DNA of 64,000 bases from Alphaproteobacteria bacterium (lineage in GTDB: Bacteria; Pseudomonadota; Alphaproteobacteria; Rhodobacterales; Rhodobacteraceae). Where the stretch lies: NCBI GenBank assembly GCA_030425145.1, contig JAUHVK010000014.1:1-64000 (forward strand), in the 5' to 3' direction. The notes beneath the pieces are model-generated. The model searched no databases. It worked only from the letters and a program-made list of their open reading frames with translations, and was not told where the DNA came from. A program made the translations under genes and the position numbers. Every line of letters starts with the position of its first letter. Within the stretch, counting starts at the first letter, position 1. Shown piece by piece: positions 8,641 through 18,516 of the stretch.

Positions 8641-11133
8641 TATCAACCGCGTCACACCCACGGACGCCGCGCGGGCGAGGTCGACGTCGAGCGACATCGG
8701 GATGTACTCACCGCGTCGCCAGAGGGTGCCGAGATCGTCGTAATGCCGCGACAGGAAGTGACCGGATTGCCCCGTTGACAGGATAAAGACGGAACTGTCG
8801 GGATCGGCGAAATCGTAGACGCCGCGATAGGCGGCGCCGTGGACGTTCAGGAAGGGGTTCGGGCCTTCACCGGCGCTGCGTCCGCGCATGAGGGTGTGAT
8901 CGCCGCCGGATGTGCTTTGGCGGATGTTCACGAAATAGCGCAGGATTGGGACTTCACCCAAGACCGGGTGGTCATGGGTGGCCTGATGCGCATCGCCCCA
9001 ACGCAGGGATTCAAGCGAGGTGCCCCAGTTTTCGGAAATCCAGACCAGCGCATCGTCCAGTGCAAGGCGGGCGATGTCGGTGCAGGTTTCCTCGACCGCC
9101 GAGCGGATTACGTTACACCATGCGCTGGCGCCGTCTACATCGCGGTATACCCGTTCGATGAAGAGAGGCTCGACCCGTGTGAACTCTGACGCGAGCGGGC
9201 CAAGCTCATCGCGGATCAGCCGTTCCTGCAAGGCGCGCAGCCAGGCGGAATAGATGAGCGGTTCGGGCAGATGTTCGTTCATCTCGCCGTTCCAGTTGGC
9301 CAATAGATCGAGTGCGCGTTGGCGCAGGCGTTCGGGTGTGCCTTCTGGCGCGGCTTCGCCGGTGAACCACAGGTCCGCACCGATCAGCGGCAGCAGGGCA
9401 CGCGCGGTGATGGATACTGTGTCTAATTGCGCTTCTATAAAGCTGTCGCGGGTGTGCACCTCGCGGCCTTGCATCAAGCCTTGCCAGCGCATCACGCGCT
9501 GACTGTCGCCCCAGTCAAAGCTGACATGTAGCGGGAAGGGGCGGTCCACGGTCTTGTTATTGGTGTTGCCGACGATGCCGCCGGTCGGGTTCAGGAAGAC
9601 CGGGTTCGAATCGTCCGGGAACATGCCCTGCCATCGGTTTTCGGCCCGCCAGCCTGGCGAGGGCAGTCGGCCCTGGCTTTGATGTGCGGCTTCGCGTCGT
9701 GGCATTGAGCCGATCAGCTTCATCGCGATGCTGTCGCCGTCGATCACTGTCAGGTTCTGGGACGGGGCGACATAGGCTTTCGAGACATCCAGCGCCTCTT
9801 CCACCGATTGCGCGTGCATCAGGTTGATGGCGGCGGACATCGACGTATCGCGCGGGCTGAGCGCGGTCCAGCTCAGGGCCATGACATGTTCGGGCGGGGT
9901 GATTGCGGCCAGATCGAACTGGGTGCCGGGCAGGACGGGGCCGTTGTCGGTCCAGCGCAGGGTGAGGGTGACCGGTTCCGAGTCCTTGATCTCAATGATC
10001 GACCGGCGCGTGACAAAATTCTTGTAGCCGTCCGGCGTCCGGTATTGTTCGCGGTTGTCGGGGTTCAACTCTTCAATAAAGAGATCCTGATCGTCCAGGT
10101 AAGACGAGGTCAGTCCCCAAGCGATGGCGTGTGACCGTCCGGCCATCACCGCAGGAATGCCGGGGATGGTTGCGCCGATCACGCCGCCCGAGGAAAGCTG
10201 CAATCGTGCCAGATACCAGGTGGCCGGCGCGGTGAGCTGCAAATGCGGGTCGTTCGCCATCAGCGTTGATCCGGTGGCCGAGCGGCTTGCATCAGCCGCC
10301 CAAGCGTTGGATGCGCCCGCCAGACCGCGTGGTGCCACCGGCCAGAGCATCGGATCAGCGCCGCTTTGCGCAAACTGGCTGCCGCCTTTCAGGCCCGGTG
10401 CAAGCTGTGCGTATTCGGGCAGGGCAGCAACACCGGCACCGGGCATGTCCGGCAGGATGTCCGCCAGGCGGTTTTCATCAGGCAGGAGCAGCGATGTGCG
10501 GGCGCGCAGCACCTCTTCGCGCAGATGGCTCGAAAGTTGCAGCGCCATTAGTTTGACCAGCGCCAGGGAATCCGCGGGTTGCCATGGGGCAAGCGGCGCG
10601 TCGAAGACAAAGAATTCGGGCGCACCGCGACCCAGGCTGTCGCGGTTAATCTCGGTGATGCGGGCGTTGACCCCGGCGGCATAGGCATCAAGCGCATCGC
10701 GGGTGCGTGCGTCCTGAGCGGCGACCGACTGCACTGCCAGCGGATAGATGTCGAGCCGTCGCAGCAACTTATCCGTTTCTACCGTGCGGGCACCGAAAAG
10801 CTCGGACAGTCGACCCTGCGCGGTGCGGCGCATCAGGGTCATCTGCCAGAGGCGGTCCTGAGCGTGGGCGTAGCCGAGCGCGTAGAACGCATCCCGGTCG
10901 GAAACAGCGAAGATGTGCGGCACACCGGAATTGTCGCGCAGGATCTCGACATCGGCCGTCAGTCCGGGAACGGATAAGGTGTTGTCGTACTCGGGCAGGG
11001 ACCGCGAGGCGAGGTAGTAGACCGTCACAACCCCGATCGTTGCCAGAACGAGAAAGGCGGTTGTGAGCCACACCAAAGTTCTGAAGATCAACGCCACGCG
11101 CAATTCACCTTTCAAACCGGAGCGAGCCCCCAT
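8632..11133 (-). CDS. penicillin acylase family protein (Ntn hydrolase)
   Basis: This 833-residue precursor belongs to the family that is autocatalytically cleaved into alpha and beta subunits and hydrolyses amides such as acyl-homoserine lactones, beta-lactam side chains or other N-acyl compounds. An N-terminal hydrophobic segment (about 14-42) would act as a membrane anchor or uncleaved signal. The family motif NSGVPHIFA is at residues 68-76 and the cleavage/nucleophile site GASNAW has Ser275 as the new N-terminal residue, with a beta-subunit of ~559 residues. The ATG at 11133 has a weak ribosome site; a GTG at 11097 (Val13) sits behind AAAGGTGA and may be the true start. Substrate cannot be told from sequence. 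It stands alone, diverging from the dehydrogenase at 11254. Confidence 0.88.
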   Translation of the reverse strand: MGARSGLKGELRVALIFRTLVWLTTAFLVLATIGVVTVYYLASRSLPEYDNTLSVPGLTADVEILRDNSGVPHIFAVSDRDAFYALGYAHAQDRLWQMTLMRRTAQGRLSELFGARTVETDKLLRRLDIYPLAVQSVAAQDARTRDALDAYAAGVNARITEINRDSLGRGAPEFFVFDAPLAPWQPADSLALVKLMALQLSSHLREEVLRARTSLLLPDENRLADILPDMPGAGVAALPEYAQLAPGLKGGSQFAQSGADPMLWPVAPRGLAGASNAWAADASRSATGSTLMANDPHLQLTAPATWYLARLQLSSGGVIGATIPGIPAVMAGRSHAIAWGLTSSYLDDQDLFIEELNPDNREQYRTPDGYKNFVTRRSIIEIKDSEPVTLTLRWTDNGPVLPGTQFDLAAITPPEHVMALSWTALSPRDTSMSAAINLMHAQSVEEALDVSKAYVAPSQNLTVIDGDSIAMKLIGSMPRREAAHQSQGRLPSPGWRAENRWQGMFPDDSNPVFLNPTGGIVGNTNNKTVDRPFPLHVSFDWGDSQRVMRWQGLMQGREVHTRDSFIEAQLDTVSITARALLPLIGADLWFTGEAAPEGTPERLRQRALDLLANWNGEMNEHLPEPLIYSAWLRALQERLIRDELGPLASEFTRVEPLFIERVYRDVDGASAWCNVIRSAVEETCTDIARLALDDALVWISENWGTSLESLRWGDAHQATHDHPVLGEVPILRYFVNIRQSTSGGDHTLMRGRSAGEGPNPFLNVHGAAYRGVYDFADPDSSVFILSTGQSGHFLSRHYDDLGTLWRRGEYIPMSLDVDLARAASVGVTRLIRD

Positions 11134-11253
11134 GAAGGGCCCAATTCACTGACGTGACGTGCCCTACCGAACACGCAGACCCTTGCCAAGGGGGCGGTGC
11201 GGCGTCAGGTAAAGGCAGCAGAATATTACCGTAGAAGATAGGGAGCATGCGGC

Positions 11254-12126
11254 ATGGCGAAAGTGGCATTCTTGGGGTTGGGCGTGATGGGCTACCCGAT
11301 GGCGGGGCATTTGGTCAAAGCCGGGCATGAGGTGACGGTCTACAACCGGACGGCTGCCAAGGCCGAAGCCTGGGCCAAGGAACATGGCGGTGCCCATGCC
11401 GCGACCCCGCGCGAGGCGGCGGCGGGTTGTGACTTTGTCATGTCCTGTGTTGGCAATGACGACGATCTGCGCAGCGTTTGCCTCGGCGATGACGGTGCAT
11501 TTGCGGGCATGGCCGAGGGCAGCATCTTTGTCGATCACACCACCGTGTCGGCCAAGGTCACCCGAGAGCTTTATGAGGCCGGCGCAGCGCTTGGAGTTGC
11601 ATTTGTCGACGCGCCGATTTCCGGTGGGCAGGCCGGGGCCGAGAACGGCGTGCTGTCGGTGATGTGCGGTGGCGACGAGGCGACATATGCCAAGGCCGAG
11701 CTGGTGATCGACGCCTATGCCCGTATTTGCCGCCGCATCGGGGAGAGCGGCGCTGGCCAGATGACCAAGATGTGCAACCAGATCGCCATTGCGGGTCTGG
11801 TGCAGGGGCTGAGCGAAGCGCTGCACTTTGCCGAGAAAGCGGGACTTGATGGACGCGCGGTGGTCGAAGTGATCAGCCAGGGCGCGGCCGGGTCGTGGCA
11901 GATGTCGAACCGGTACGAGACGATGATCGACGACAAATTCAATCACGGTTTTGCCGTCGACTGGATGCGCAAGGATCTGGGCATCTGCCTCGACACGGCG
12001 GATGAGGTGGGCGCGTCTCTGCCAGTTACTGCGCTGGTCGATCAGTTCTACAAGGACGTGCAAAAGCTCGGTGGCGGGCGCTGGGACACGTCGAGCCTGA
12101 TCAAGCGCCTGCGCGCAATGGGGTGA
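11254..12126 (+). CDS. NAD(P)-dependent oxidoreductase, 3-hydroxyisobutyrate dehydrogenase family
   Basis: This 290-residue beta-hydroxyacid dehydrogenase has a Rossmann motif GLGVMG at residues 7-12, the substrate signature (DAPISGGQAGAENG) near 120-133 and the catalytic Lys172 in GAGQMTKMCNQ. The family reduces or oxidises small hydroxyacids: 3-hydroxyisobutyrate, tartronate semialdehyde, or succinic semialdehyde in the GLYR/GHBDH branch. Sequence alone does not separate these. The next gene is 190 bases on and a paired hairpin repeat lies directly after the stop. Confidence 0.9.
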   Translation: MAKVAFLGLGVMGYPMAGHLVKAGHEVTVYNRTAAKAEAWAKEHGGAHAATPREAAAGCDFVMSCVGNDDDLRSVCLGDDGAFAGMAEGSIFVDHTTVSAKVTRELYEAGAALGVAFVDAPISGGQAGAENGVLSVMCGGDEATYAKAELVIDAYARICRRIGESGAGQMTKMCNQIAIAGLVQGLSEALHFAEKAGLDGRAVVEVISQGAAGSWQMSNRYETMIDDKFNHGFAVDWMRKDLGICLDTADEVGASLPVTALVDQFYKDVQKLGGGRWDTSSLIKRLRAMG

Positions 12127-12132
12127 TGCGGG

Positions 12133-12173
12133 GGCGGATGCGTCGGCGCATCCGCCGTTTCCGGTGACGGAAA
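12133..12173. repeat. double-hairpin intergenic repeat, copy 1
   Basis: Two adjacent hairpins: a 10-bp stem 12133-12142/12147-12156 (arm GGCGGATGCG, loop TCGG) and a 6-bp stem TTTCCG/CGGAAA around the GTGA tetraloop at 12158-12173. The same two modules recur at 19645-19737. The position directly behind the dehydrogenase stop suggests it also serves as its terminator. Confidence 0.7.
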
Positions 12174-12317
12174 AATGGATCGCAAGCGGTTCTTTGCCGA
12201 TCGGCGGTCACGGTTTTATTTCAGTGTCTTGCGGCGCTTTTTTGCGATGTTATCTCACCCCGCGACGACAGAGAGTCGTTGTTTGCGGCAGAGATCGCAA
12301 TGGAGAATAGACATATC

Positions 12318-12557
12318 ATGAAGAACGCATTTGTAACCCTTGGAACCGTGGTCGTTCTGACAGCCGGTTTGGCGCATGCGCAGGTTGCGGTGGAAGACAC
12401 GGATGGCAATGGCAGCTATTCGATGGAAGAGTTGATGGTCGCGTATCCTGACCTGACAGAAGACGTATTCGCGGAAGTCGACGCTGATGGCGATGGTGCT
12501 GTCAGCATGGAAGAGCTGACCGCAGCGCAGGATGCACAGATCCTCGTCGCCGGCTGA
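12318..12557 (+). CDS. small secreted EF-hand protein
   Basis: A 79-residue protein with a signal peptide (MKNAFVTLGTVVVLTAGLAH, cleavage after AHA-like sequence near residue 21) and two canonical 12-residue calcium loops: D27-E38 (DTDGNGSYSMEE) and D55-E66 (DADGDGAVSMEE). It would be a periplasmic or secreted Ca2+-binding protein. ATG 12318 is chosen because it begins the signal peptide and follows GGAGA; an in-frame TTG at 12279 would put polar residues before it. No partner is apparent; a strong terminator follows, so it is a monocistron. Confidence 0.82.
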   Translation: MKNAFVTLGTVVVLTAGLAHAQVAVEDTDGNGSYSMEELMVAYPDLTEDVFAEVDADGDGAVSMEELTAAQDAQILVAG

Positions 12558-12580
12558 TCTGCCAGACGATCCTCATGTGG

Positions 12581-12612
12581 GGGCTTCGGGAGACCGAAGC
12601 CCTTTTTGTTTT
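12581..12612 (+). terminator. rho-independent terminator of the EF-hand gene
   Basis: GGGCTTCGG (12581-12589) pairs with CCGAAGCCC (12594-12602) around GAGA and is followed by TTTTTGTTTTT. It sits at the end of the EF-hand gene, facing the TspO-like gene on the other strand. Confidence 0.9.
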
Positions 12613-12617
12613 TGGGG

Positions 12618-13319
12618 TTACTCGGTGTCGGTTCCGCGCAGGGCTAGGATCGACATGATCCCGATCACGCAGAGACCGACCACGGCGATGTTCAACGGCC
12701 CGGTGTTGGCGACGATCACGGCGATCAACGCCCAGATCACGGTGATGCCGTATTCCGGCGCGCGGTGAAGGCGGTATTGCGCAACAAGCGCCAGCACCAA
12801 TCCAAGCGAGAGGGCGATGATCGCGGCCCAAGTGTTGTTTACCACGCCATAACCGCCCAGCATCAATCCAATCGACACGGATGAAGCGGCGGTCAGCCAA
12901 CCAGCGTAGATCGCAACCGGGGTTTGCTGGAACCAGCGGTCGGTGTCGCCGACACGAAAGAGGCTGAGCAACGCCGATGCCAGCATGGCAAGAATCAGCA
13001 CCGTTGCCGCTGCAGGCGACATGTTCGCAACAGGCAGCCAGGTTGCGCCGATGGCAAGGCTTACCGCCAAGGGTGGGCGCATCTCGGCCCAGTCCGGGTC
13101 ATCGCTGCGCTTGAGCAGACCGAATCCGGCCCCGATCAGAAGCCAGACATAGATCAGCCCCCAGATCGAGAAGGCATAACCAGCGGGCTGCACGGGTGGG
13201 TCGTTCTGTGGTACCGGGAATTGGTCGGGCTCAAACCCGTTGAACCCTTGGGTGACCCACGGTGACGCGGCGAAGAAGATCGCCGCGACAAGAACCAGTG
13301 CTGCCCATAGCCGAGTCAT
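12618..13319 (-). CDS. TspO/MBR-like integral membrane protein
   Basis: This 233-residue protein is almost wholly hydrophobic with about six or seven membrane segments. The block PAGYAFSIWGLIYVWLLIGA near residues 48-67 resembles the conserved Pro/Trp-rich first loop of the TspO/MBR (tryptophan-rich sensory protein) family, though the protein is longer than bacterial TspO (~160 residues). Ligand and role are unknown; TspO proteins bind porphyrins or act in stress control. ATG 13319 lies 2 bases after the serS stop with GGAG upstream, so translation is probably coupled to serS; longer starts would run into serS. Confidence 0.6.
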   Translation of the reverse strand: MTRLWAALVLVAAIFFAASPWVTQGFNGFEPDQFPVPQNDPPVQPAGYAFSIWGLIYVWLLIGAGFGLLKRSDDPDWAEMRPPLAVSLAIGATWLPVANMSPAAATVLILAMLASALLSLFRVGDTDRWFQQTPVAIYAGWLTAASSVSIGLMLGGYGVVNNTWAAIIALSLGLVLALVAQYRLHRAPEYGITVIWALIAVIVANTGPLNIAVVGLCVIGIMSILALRGTDTE

Positions 13320-13321
13320 GC

Positions 13322-14614
13322 CTACTCCATTTTTCCGTCTGCCGTGATGCGGGTCTTGCCGCCCAACCACGGATGCAGCGCTTCGGGCAAAGTGACCGAC
13401 CCATCCGCCTGCTGACCGTTTTCCAGCACGGCAATCAGGCAGCGCCCGACAGCAAGACCGGAACCGTTCAGTGTGTGCAGGAACTCGGGCTTGCCGCCGC
13501 CTGCGGGTTTGAACCGCGCGTTCATGCGGCGGGCTTGGAAATCTCCGCAGACCGAGACGGAGCTGATTTCGCGATAGGTGTTCTGACCGGGCAGCCAGAC
13601 CTCGATGTCATGGGTGCGGCGTGCGCCAAAGCCCATGTCCCCGGTGCAAAGCACCACGGTGCGATAGGGCAGACCCAGCTTTTCAAGGATACCCTGCGCG
13701 CAGCCGGTCATGCGGTCCAACTCGTCGCGGCTGTTGTCCGGGTGGGTGATCGACACCATTTCGACCTTTTCGAACTGATGCTGACGCAGCATCCCTGCGG
13801 TGTCGCGTCCGGCACTGCCTGCCTCAGAGCGGAAGCACTGCGTGTGAGCGACATAACGGCGGGGCAGATAGTCTTCGTCCACGGTCACGCCGTTGACGAT
13901 ATTGGTCAGCGTCACTTCGGCGGTGGGAACAAGCCACCAGCCATTGGTGGTCTGGTAGCTGTCTTCTCCGAATTTCGGCAACTGGCCAGTGCCGTACATC
14001 ATCTCGTCGCGGACGAGGACCGGGGTCCATGTCTCGGTCAGGCCGTTCTCGGTGATGTGCGTGTCCAGCATGAATTGCGCCAAGGCCCGGTGTACCCGCG
14101 CCACGGCACCCGACATCACGACAAAGCGTGACCCCGAGAGTTTGGCAGCGGTTTCGAAATCCATCCCGGGTTGAACGCCCGCGATTTCGAAATGTTCCTT
14201 CGGCTGGAAATCGAATTCGCGCGGCGTGCCCCAGCGATGGACTTCGACGTTGTCGTCTTCATCGGCACCTTCGGGCACATCATCGAACGGCAGGTTGGGC
14301 AGGCCGATCAGCATCTCGGTCAGTTGCTCGTCCAGTTCCTTGGCGCGGGTCTGCATCTCTGCAACGGCGGCTTTCTTGGCGGCCACCTCTTCGCGCAAAC
14401 GTTCGAATGCGGCTTCGTCACCCGATGCCTTGGCCTTCCCGATTTCCTTGGCGGCCTTGTTCTGATCGGCCTGCGCGGTCTCTGCTTCGAGAATGGCGGC
14501 GCGGCGGGCTTCGTCGATGCGCAGCACCTCGGACGAGACCGGCTCCAACCCACGGCGCGACATTGCCGCGTCAAAGGCAGCAGGGTTCTCGCGGATGGCT
14601 CGGATGTCATGCAT
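13322..14614 (-). CDS. serS: seryl-tRNA synthetase
   Basis: This 430-residue class II synthetase charges tRNA-Ser. The N-terminal ~110 residues form the tRNA-binding coiled-coil arm (Ala/Glu/Lys-rich with [13 protein letters not shown]), followed by the catalytic domain. Motif 2 is visible in [20 protein letters not shown] near 270 and motif 3 in the region with [19 protein letters not shown] near 390-408. Length is standard. The TspO-like gene follows within 2 bases. Confidence 0.97.
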   Translation of the reverse strand: MHDIRAIRENPAAFDAAMSRRGLEPVSSEVLRIDEARRAAILEAETAQADQNKAAKEIGKAKASGDEAAFERLREEVAAKKAAVAEMQTRAKELDEQLTEMLIGLPNLPFDDVPEGADEDDNVEVHRWGTPREFDFQPKEHFEIAGVQPGMDFETAAKLSGSRFVVMSGAVARVHRALAQFMLDTHITENGLTETWTPVLVRDEMMYGTGQLPKFGEDSYQTTNGWWLVPTAEVTLTNIVNGVTVDEDYLPRRYVAHTQCFRSEAGSAGRDTAGMLRQHQFEKVEMVSITHPDNSRDELDRMTGCAQGILEKLGLPYRTVVLCTGDMGFGARRTHDIEVWLPGQNTYREISSVSVCGDFQARRMNARFKPAGGGKPEFLHTLNGSGLAVGRCLIAVLENGQQADGSVTLPEALHPWLGGKTRITADGKME

Positions 14615-14685
14615 GGGTCTGGTCCTTCTGACTCGCTTAGGTAATGCGCGGCCTTATGCACCGGAATGGCGGGGTTTGGTAGGGG

Positions 14686-15342
14686 TCAAGGTTGCGCCAC
14701 CCGCGACACCGGTACCGCCAGAGCGCCGGTCTGTCCCATGGCGCTGATGACCCCGACCACCTCCCAGTGCGATCCGACCTGCGTCAGCACCGGACCGCCT
14801 GAATTGCCGGGGGTTACCTGACAGTCGAGGCGCAGCATCGCGGCGGTGATCTCTCCCCCACAGCCGAACGACGCGCCCAACATATGCGGGCGCCGGGTTG
14901 AATAACCTATAATGCCGTACGGTGGGGCGGTTTCGGCAGCAACAAGGGGCAGGGGTGTGACCTGCGCTTCCCGCTCCAGTGTTAGGATCGCCACATCGTA
15001 GCGCATATCAAGTTGCCCTTCGGCATAGGCGCCGGGATGCACCCAGATTGACCTGCCTGCCACGCTGTCCACGGCGGTGCCGCGCAGCCAGCCCGCAACA
15101 AAGGTGAACTCGTGCGGTAAGGGGCCAAGTCCATCTGTGCCGGACACGCAATGCGCGGCGGTCAGCACCTTGTCCGGCGCGATCAGCGTGCCGGTGCACA
15201 TCTCGCGTTTGCGGTAGCCGGCGGCATTGACCCGCCCCACCGCCTGCCATTGGCTGTGATCCTGCGCCGGCAGCACAGGAAGGCCCTGCGCGGCAAGCGC
15301 GCTTGACCACAATGACAGGGTTAATGTCACAAGAATTCTCAT
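14686..15342 (-). CDS. secreted trypsin-like serine protease
   Basis: This 218-residue S1-family protease has a signal peptide (MRILVTLTLSLWSSALAAQ) and is expected in the periplasm or outside the cell. The catalytic triad is visible: His64 in LTAAHC, Asp116 in YDVAIL and Ser181 in TPGNSGGP. ATG 15342 begins the signal peptide; an in-frame upstream start at 15444 would add 34 unrelated residues. The mature domain is compact (~200 residues), typical for proteobacterial trypsin-like proteins of unknown substrate. It diverges from yajC. Confidence 0.88.
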   Translation of the reverse strand: MRILVTLTLSLWSSALAAQGLPVLPAQDHSQWQAVGRVNAAGYRKREMCTGTLIAPDKVLTAAHCVSGTDGLGPLPHEFTFVAGWLRGTAVDSVAGRSIWVHPGAYAEGQLDMRYDVAILTLEREAQVTPLPLVAAETAPPYGIIGYSTRRPHMLGASFGCGGEITAAMLRLDCQVTPGNSGGPVLTQVGSHWEVVGVISAMGQTGALAVPVSRVAQP

Positions 15343-15563
15343 CCTGCACATGTAAGGCGCAAATTCCCCACTGCTACAATGCGGCAGGTCAAATGGCGTA
15401 CCAGACCTGAACCAAACACCAACGCGGTTTCCCGTCCGCCGCAACCCCGCGTCTTCCGTGACCGAACCCGCCTTGCAAAGCCCGACACGGCAACATAGGT
15501 TCCGCCCAAATTTACAGCCAGATCATGCGGGGGTGTGCCCCGCCATCTTAAAGGAGCACGCCC

Positions 15564-15851
15564 ATGGACGGCAACGCCATCGCCCAGTTTGTCCCACTTA
15601 TTCTGATCTTCGCGATCATGTATTTCCTGCTGATCCGTCCGCAGCAGAAAAAGATGAAAGAGCATCAGAAAATGGTCGAAGGCCTGCGCCGCGGCGACGT
15701 TGTCATCACCCAGGGTGGCCTGATCGGCAAAGTTGTTAAGGTCAAGGAAAACAACGAGTTGGACGTTGAACTTTCCGAAGGCGTCAAAGTGCGCGTGGTT
15801 CAGAACACGATCGCACAGGTCGTATCCAAGACCGAACCCGCCAATACCTGA
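15564..15851 (+). CDS. yajC: preprotein translocase accessory subunit YajC
   Basis: This 95-residue protein has one N-terminal membrane segment (residues ~7-25, FVPLILIFAIMYFLLIRPQQ) and a small cytoplasmic domain. The RPQQKKMKEH stretch after the helix is characteristic of YajC. It associates with SecD-SecF in the holotranslocon. The ATG follows AAGGAGCACGCCC. secD follows after 33 bases, as is usual. Confidence 0.95.
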   Translation: MDGNAIAQFVPLILIFAIMYFLLIRPQQKKMKEHQKMVEGLRRGDVVITQGGLIGKVVKVKENNELDVELSEGVKVRVVQNTIAQVVSKTEPANT

Positions 15852-15884
15852 TCCTGTTCTCCTGCCGCATCGGACCGTTCGCAC

Positions 15885-17546
15885 ATGCTTCAGATCGACC
15901 TCTGGAAGCGCCTCCTGATCTGGACCACCGTTGCGGTGGGACTGGTTTTGGCGCTGCCCAACCTGTTTTACCCGCGCGTCGAGCAGCACAATGACGCGGT
16001 TGCCGCGATCGAGCTGTCGGGCGAGTCTCCTGAACTTGTGGCCCAGGCGGCCGGTTGGCCGTCCTTTCTGCCCTCCGGTCTTGTGAACCTCGGCCTCGAC
16101 CTGCGGGGCGGGGCGCATCTTCTGGCCGAAGTGCAGGTGCAGGACGTTTACGCGGCCCGGCTCGAAGCACTCTGGCCCGACGTTCGCGATGTGCTGCGCC
16201 CCGAGCGCGACATGGTGGGCACGATCCGTCTGCAACCATCGGCGGAAGGCGAATTGAGGGTCCGCATATCCCAGCCCGAGGGCATGGAACGTGCACTTGA
16301 ACTGGTGGGCGGGTTGGCTCAGCCGGTGGTGTCGCTGACCGGTGCGATGAGCGACGATCTGAACGTCGTGGCCGATGGCGCTGACATCGTGGTGACACTG
16401 TCGGAAGCCGAACAGATCGCCACCGACGAACGCACGATGCAGCAGAGCCTTGAAATCATCCGTCGCCGGATCGACGAGGTTGGCACACGTGAGCCGACGA
16501 TCCAGCGCCAGGGAAGTGACCGCATTTTGATTCAGGTGCCGGGCATCGGTTCGGCGGCTGAGCTGAAGGAAATCATCGGCACAACTGCACAACTGACCTT
16601 CCAGCCGGTGGTTGGCCGCAGCGATGACGCCAATACGTCGCCGGGTGTGGGCAACGAAGTGCTGCCGTCGCTGGACGAAGACGGCGTGTTCTACATTCTG
16701 GAACAAGCCCCGGTCGTGACCGGTGAAGAGCTTGTCGATGCGCAGCCCTCGTTCGATCAGAACGGGCGCCCGGCGGTGAACTTCCGGTTCAACCCGACAG
16801 GCGCGCGCAAATTCGGGGATTATACCGCCGCGAATATCGGGAATCCTTTCGCCATCGTGCTGGACGAAGAGGTGATCAGCGCGCCGGTGATCCAAAGCCA
16901 CATTCCCGGTGGCTCGGGTATCATTACGGGCAGTTTCACTGTCGAGGAAAGCACGCAGCTGGCGGTGCTTCTGCGGGCAGGTGCCTTGCCCGCCGGTCTT
17001 GAGTTTCTCGAAGAGCGCACGATCGGTCCGGAGCTTGGTCAGGACAGTATCGATGCAGGGCGCATCGCCACGCTGGTGGCCTTCGTCGGGGTGCTGGGCT
17101 TCATGGCGCTGAGCTATGGCCTGTTCGGGGTGTTTGCCAATATCGCCCTGGTTATCAATATCGGGCTGATCTTCGGCCTGCTGAGCCTGATCGGCGCGAC
17201 TCTGACACTCCCGGGGATCGCCGGGATCGTGTTGACGGTCGGTATGGCCGTGGATGCCAACGTGCTGATCTTCGAGCGGATCCGCGAAGAGTTGAAAACC
17301 GCCAAAGGCCCGGCGCGTGCCATCGAACTTGGCTACGAAAAGGCACTGTCGGCCATTCTGGACGCCAACATCACCACCTTCATCACGGCTGTGATCCTGT
17401 TCGTGATGGGCTCCGGTCCGGTGCGCGGCTTCGCCATCACGCTTGGCCTTGGGATTCTCACCTCGGTCTTCACCGCCATTTTTGTCACCCGGCTTCTGAT
17501 CGTGATCTGGTTCGAACGCCGTCGCCCCAAGACGATTGAGGTCTGA
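15885..17546 (+). CDS. secD: protein translocase subunit SecD
   Basis: This 553-residue RND-type membrane protein works with SecF to use the proton gradient in late steps of Sec export. It has an N-terminal membrane segment (10-30), a large periplasmic domain (P1, ~35-370) with the GLDLRGGAHLL signature near 69-79, and five C-terminal membrane helices from ~385. Motifs GMAVDANVLIFERIREE (~450) and the final helices are typical. It overlaps nothing; secF begins 1 base after the stop. Confidence 0.96.
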   Translation: MLQIDLWKRLLIWTTVAVGLVLALPNLFYPRVEQHNDAVAAIELSGESPELVAQAAGWPSFLPSGLVNLGLDLRGGAHLLAEVQVQDVYAARLEALWPDVRDVLRPERDMVGTIRLQPSAEGELRVRISQPEGMERALELVGGLAQPVVSLTGAMSDDLNVVADGADIVVTLSEAEQIATDERTMQQSLEIIRRRIDEVGTREPTIQRQGSDRILIQVPGIGSAAELKEIIGTTAQLTFQPVVGRSDDANTSPGVGNEVLPSLDEDGVFYILEQAPVVTGEELVDAQPSFDQNGRPAVNFRFNPTGARKFGDYTAANIGNPFAIVLDEEVISAPVIQSHIPGGSGIITGSFTVEESTQLAVLLRAGALPAGLEFLEERTIGPELGQDSIDAGRIATLVAFVGVLGFMALSYGLFGVFANIALVINIGLIFGLLSLIGATLTLPGIAGIVLTVGMAVDANVLIFERIREELKTAKGPARAIELGYEKALSAILDANITTFITAVILFVMGSGPVRGFAITLGLGILTSVFTAIFVTRLLIVIWFERRRPKTIEV

Positions 17547-17547
17547 T

Positions 17548-18516
17548 ATGCGCCTGCGACTGGTCAAAGAGAACACGAATTTCGATTTCTTCAACCGCTG
17601 GAAGCTGTGGTTCGGCATTTCCGCCTTTCTTATGGTGCTGTCCTTCGGATCGTTCCTGCTTCAGGGATTGAACTACGGCATCGACTTCCGCGGTGGCACA
17701 ACGATCCGGACAGAAAGCCCGCTGCCAGTGGATGTGGGTGTGTATCGTGACGCGATCAGCGCGCTCGATCTTGGCGATATTACGATTTCGGAAGTCTTCG
17801 ATCCGAACTTCGGTCCGGAGCAGAACGTCGCCATGGTGCGCATTCAGGCGCAGGATGGCGAAGAAGCGGTCAGCACCGACGTGATTGCCTCTGTCGAAGC
17901 TGCGCTGGTCGAAGTGCGTCCGAACATCAAGTTCGTGTCGGTTGAGTCGGTTGGCCCGAAAGTGTCGGGAGAATTGATCCAGACCGCAGCGATTGCTGTG
18001 GTCCTCGCGATCGGTGCGGTTCTGATCTACATCTGGCTCCGGTTCGAATGGCAGTTCGCATTGGGCGCAGTCTTGGCGCTGGTACATGACGTGATCCTGA
18101 CCATCGGGATCTTCTCGGAGCTTCAGATCAAGTTCGACCTCGCCATCATTGCCGCGTTGCTGACCATCGTCGGTTATTCTCTCAACGACACCGTGGTTGT
18201 GTTCGACAGGGTGCGTGAGAACCTGATCAAGTACAAGCAGAAGGACCTCAAAGAGGTTCTGAACATCTCGATCAACGAAACCCTGAGCCGGACTTTCATG
18301 ACCTCGGCCACCACGCTGGTCGCGCTGATTGCGCTGTTCGTCCTGGGCGGCGACGTGATCCGAGGCTTCGTCTTTGCGATGATCTGGGGTGTGATCGTAG
18401 GGACCTATTCGTCGATTTTCGTGGCGTCTGCGATCCTGCTCTGGCTGGGCGTAAAGCGCGACTGGACCAAGCCGACGGACACGACGGGCAACCAGTTCGC
18501 CAACGTCGATGCCTGA
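17548..18516 (+). CDS. secF: protein translocase subunit SecF
   Basis: This 322-residue partner of SecD has an N-terminal helix (~20-40), a short periplasmic domain with GIDFRGGTTIRTES near 47-60, and a five-helix C-terminal bundle with GYSLNDTVVVFDRVRENL near 210-227. ATG 17548 lies 1 base beyond the secD stop; an in-frame TTG at 17536 would overlap secD without adding family sequence. The last 8 bases overlap the next gene, so the export genes and the TauE-like gene are coupled. Confidence 0.96.
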   Translation: MRLRLVKENTNFDFFNRWKLWFGISAFLMVLSFGSFLLQGLNYGIDFRGGTTIRTESPLPVDVGVYRDAISALDLGDITISEVFDPNFGPEQNVAMVRIQAQDGEEAVSTDVIASVEAALVEVRPNIKFVSVESVGPKVSGELIQTAAIAVVLAIGAVLIYIWLRFEWQFALGAVLALVHDVILTIGIFSELQIKFDLAIIAALLTIVGYSLNDTVVVFDRVRENLIKYKQKDLKEVLNISINETLSRTFMTSATTLVALIALFVLGGDVIRGFVFAMIWGVIVGTYSSIFVASAILLWLGVKRDWTKPTDTTGNQFANVDA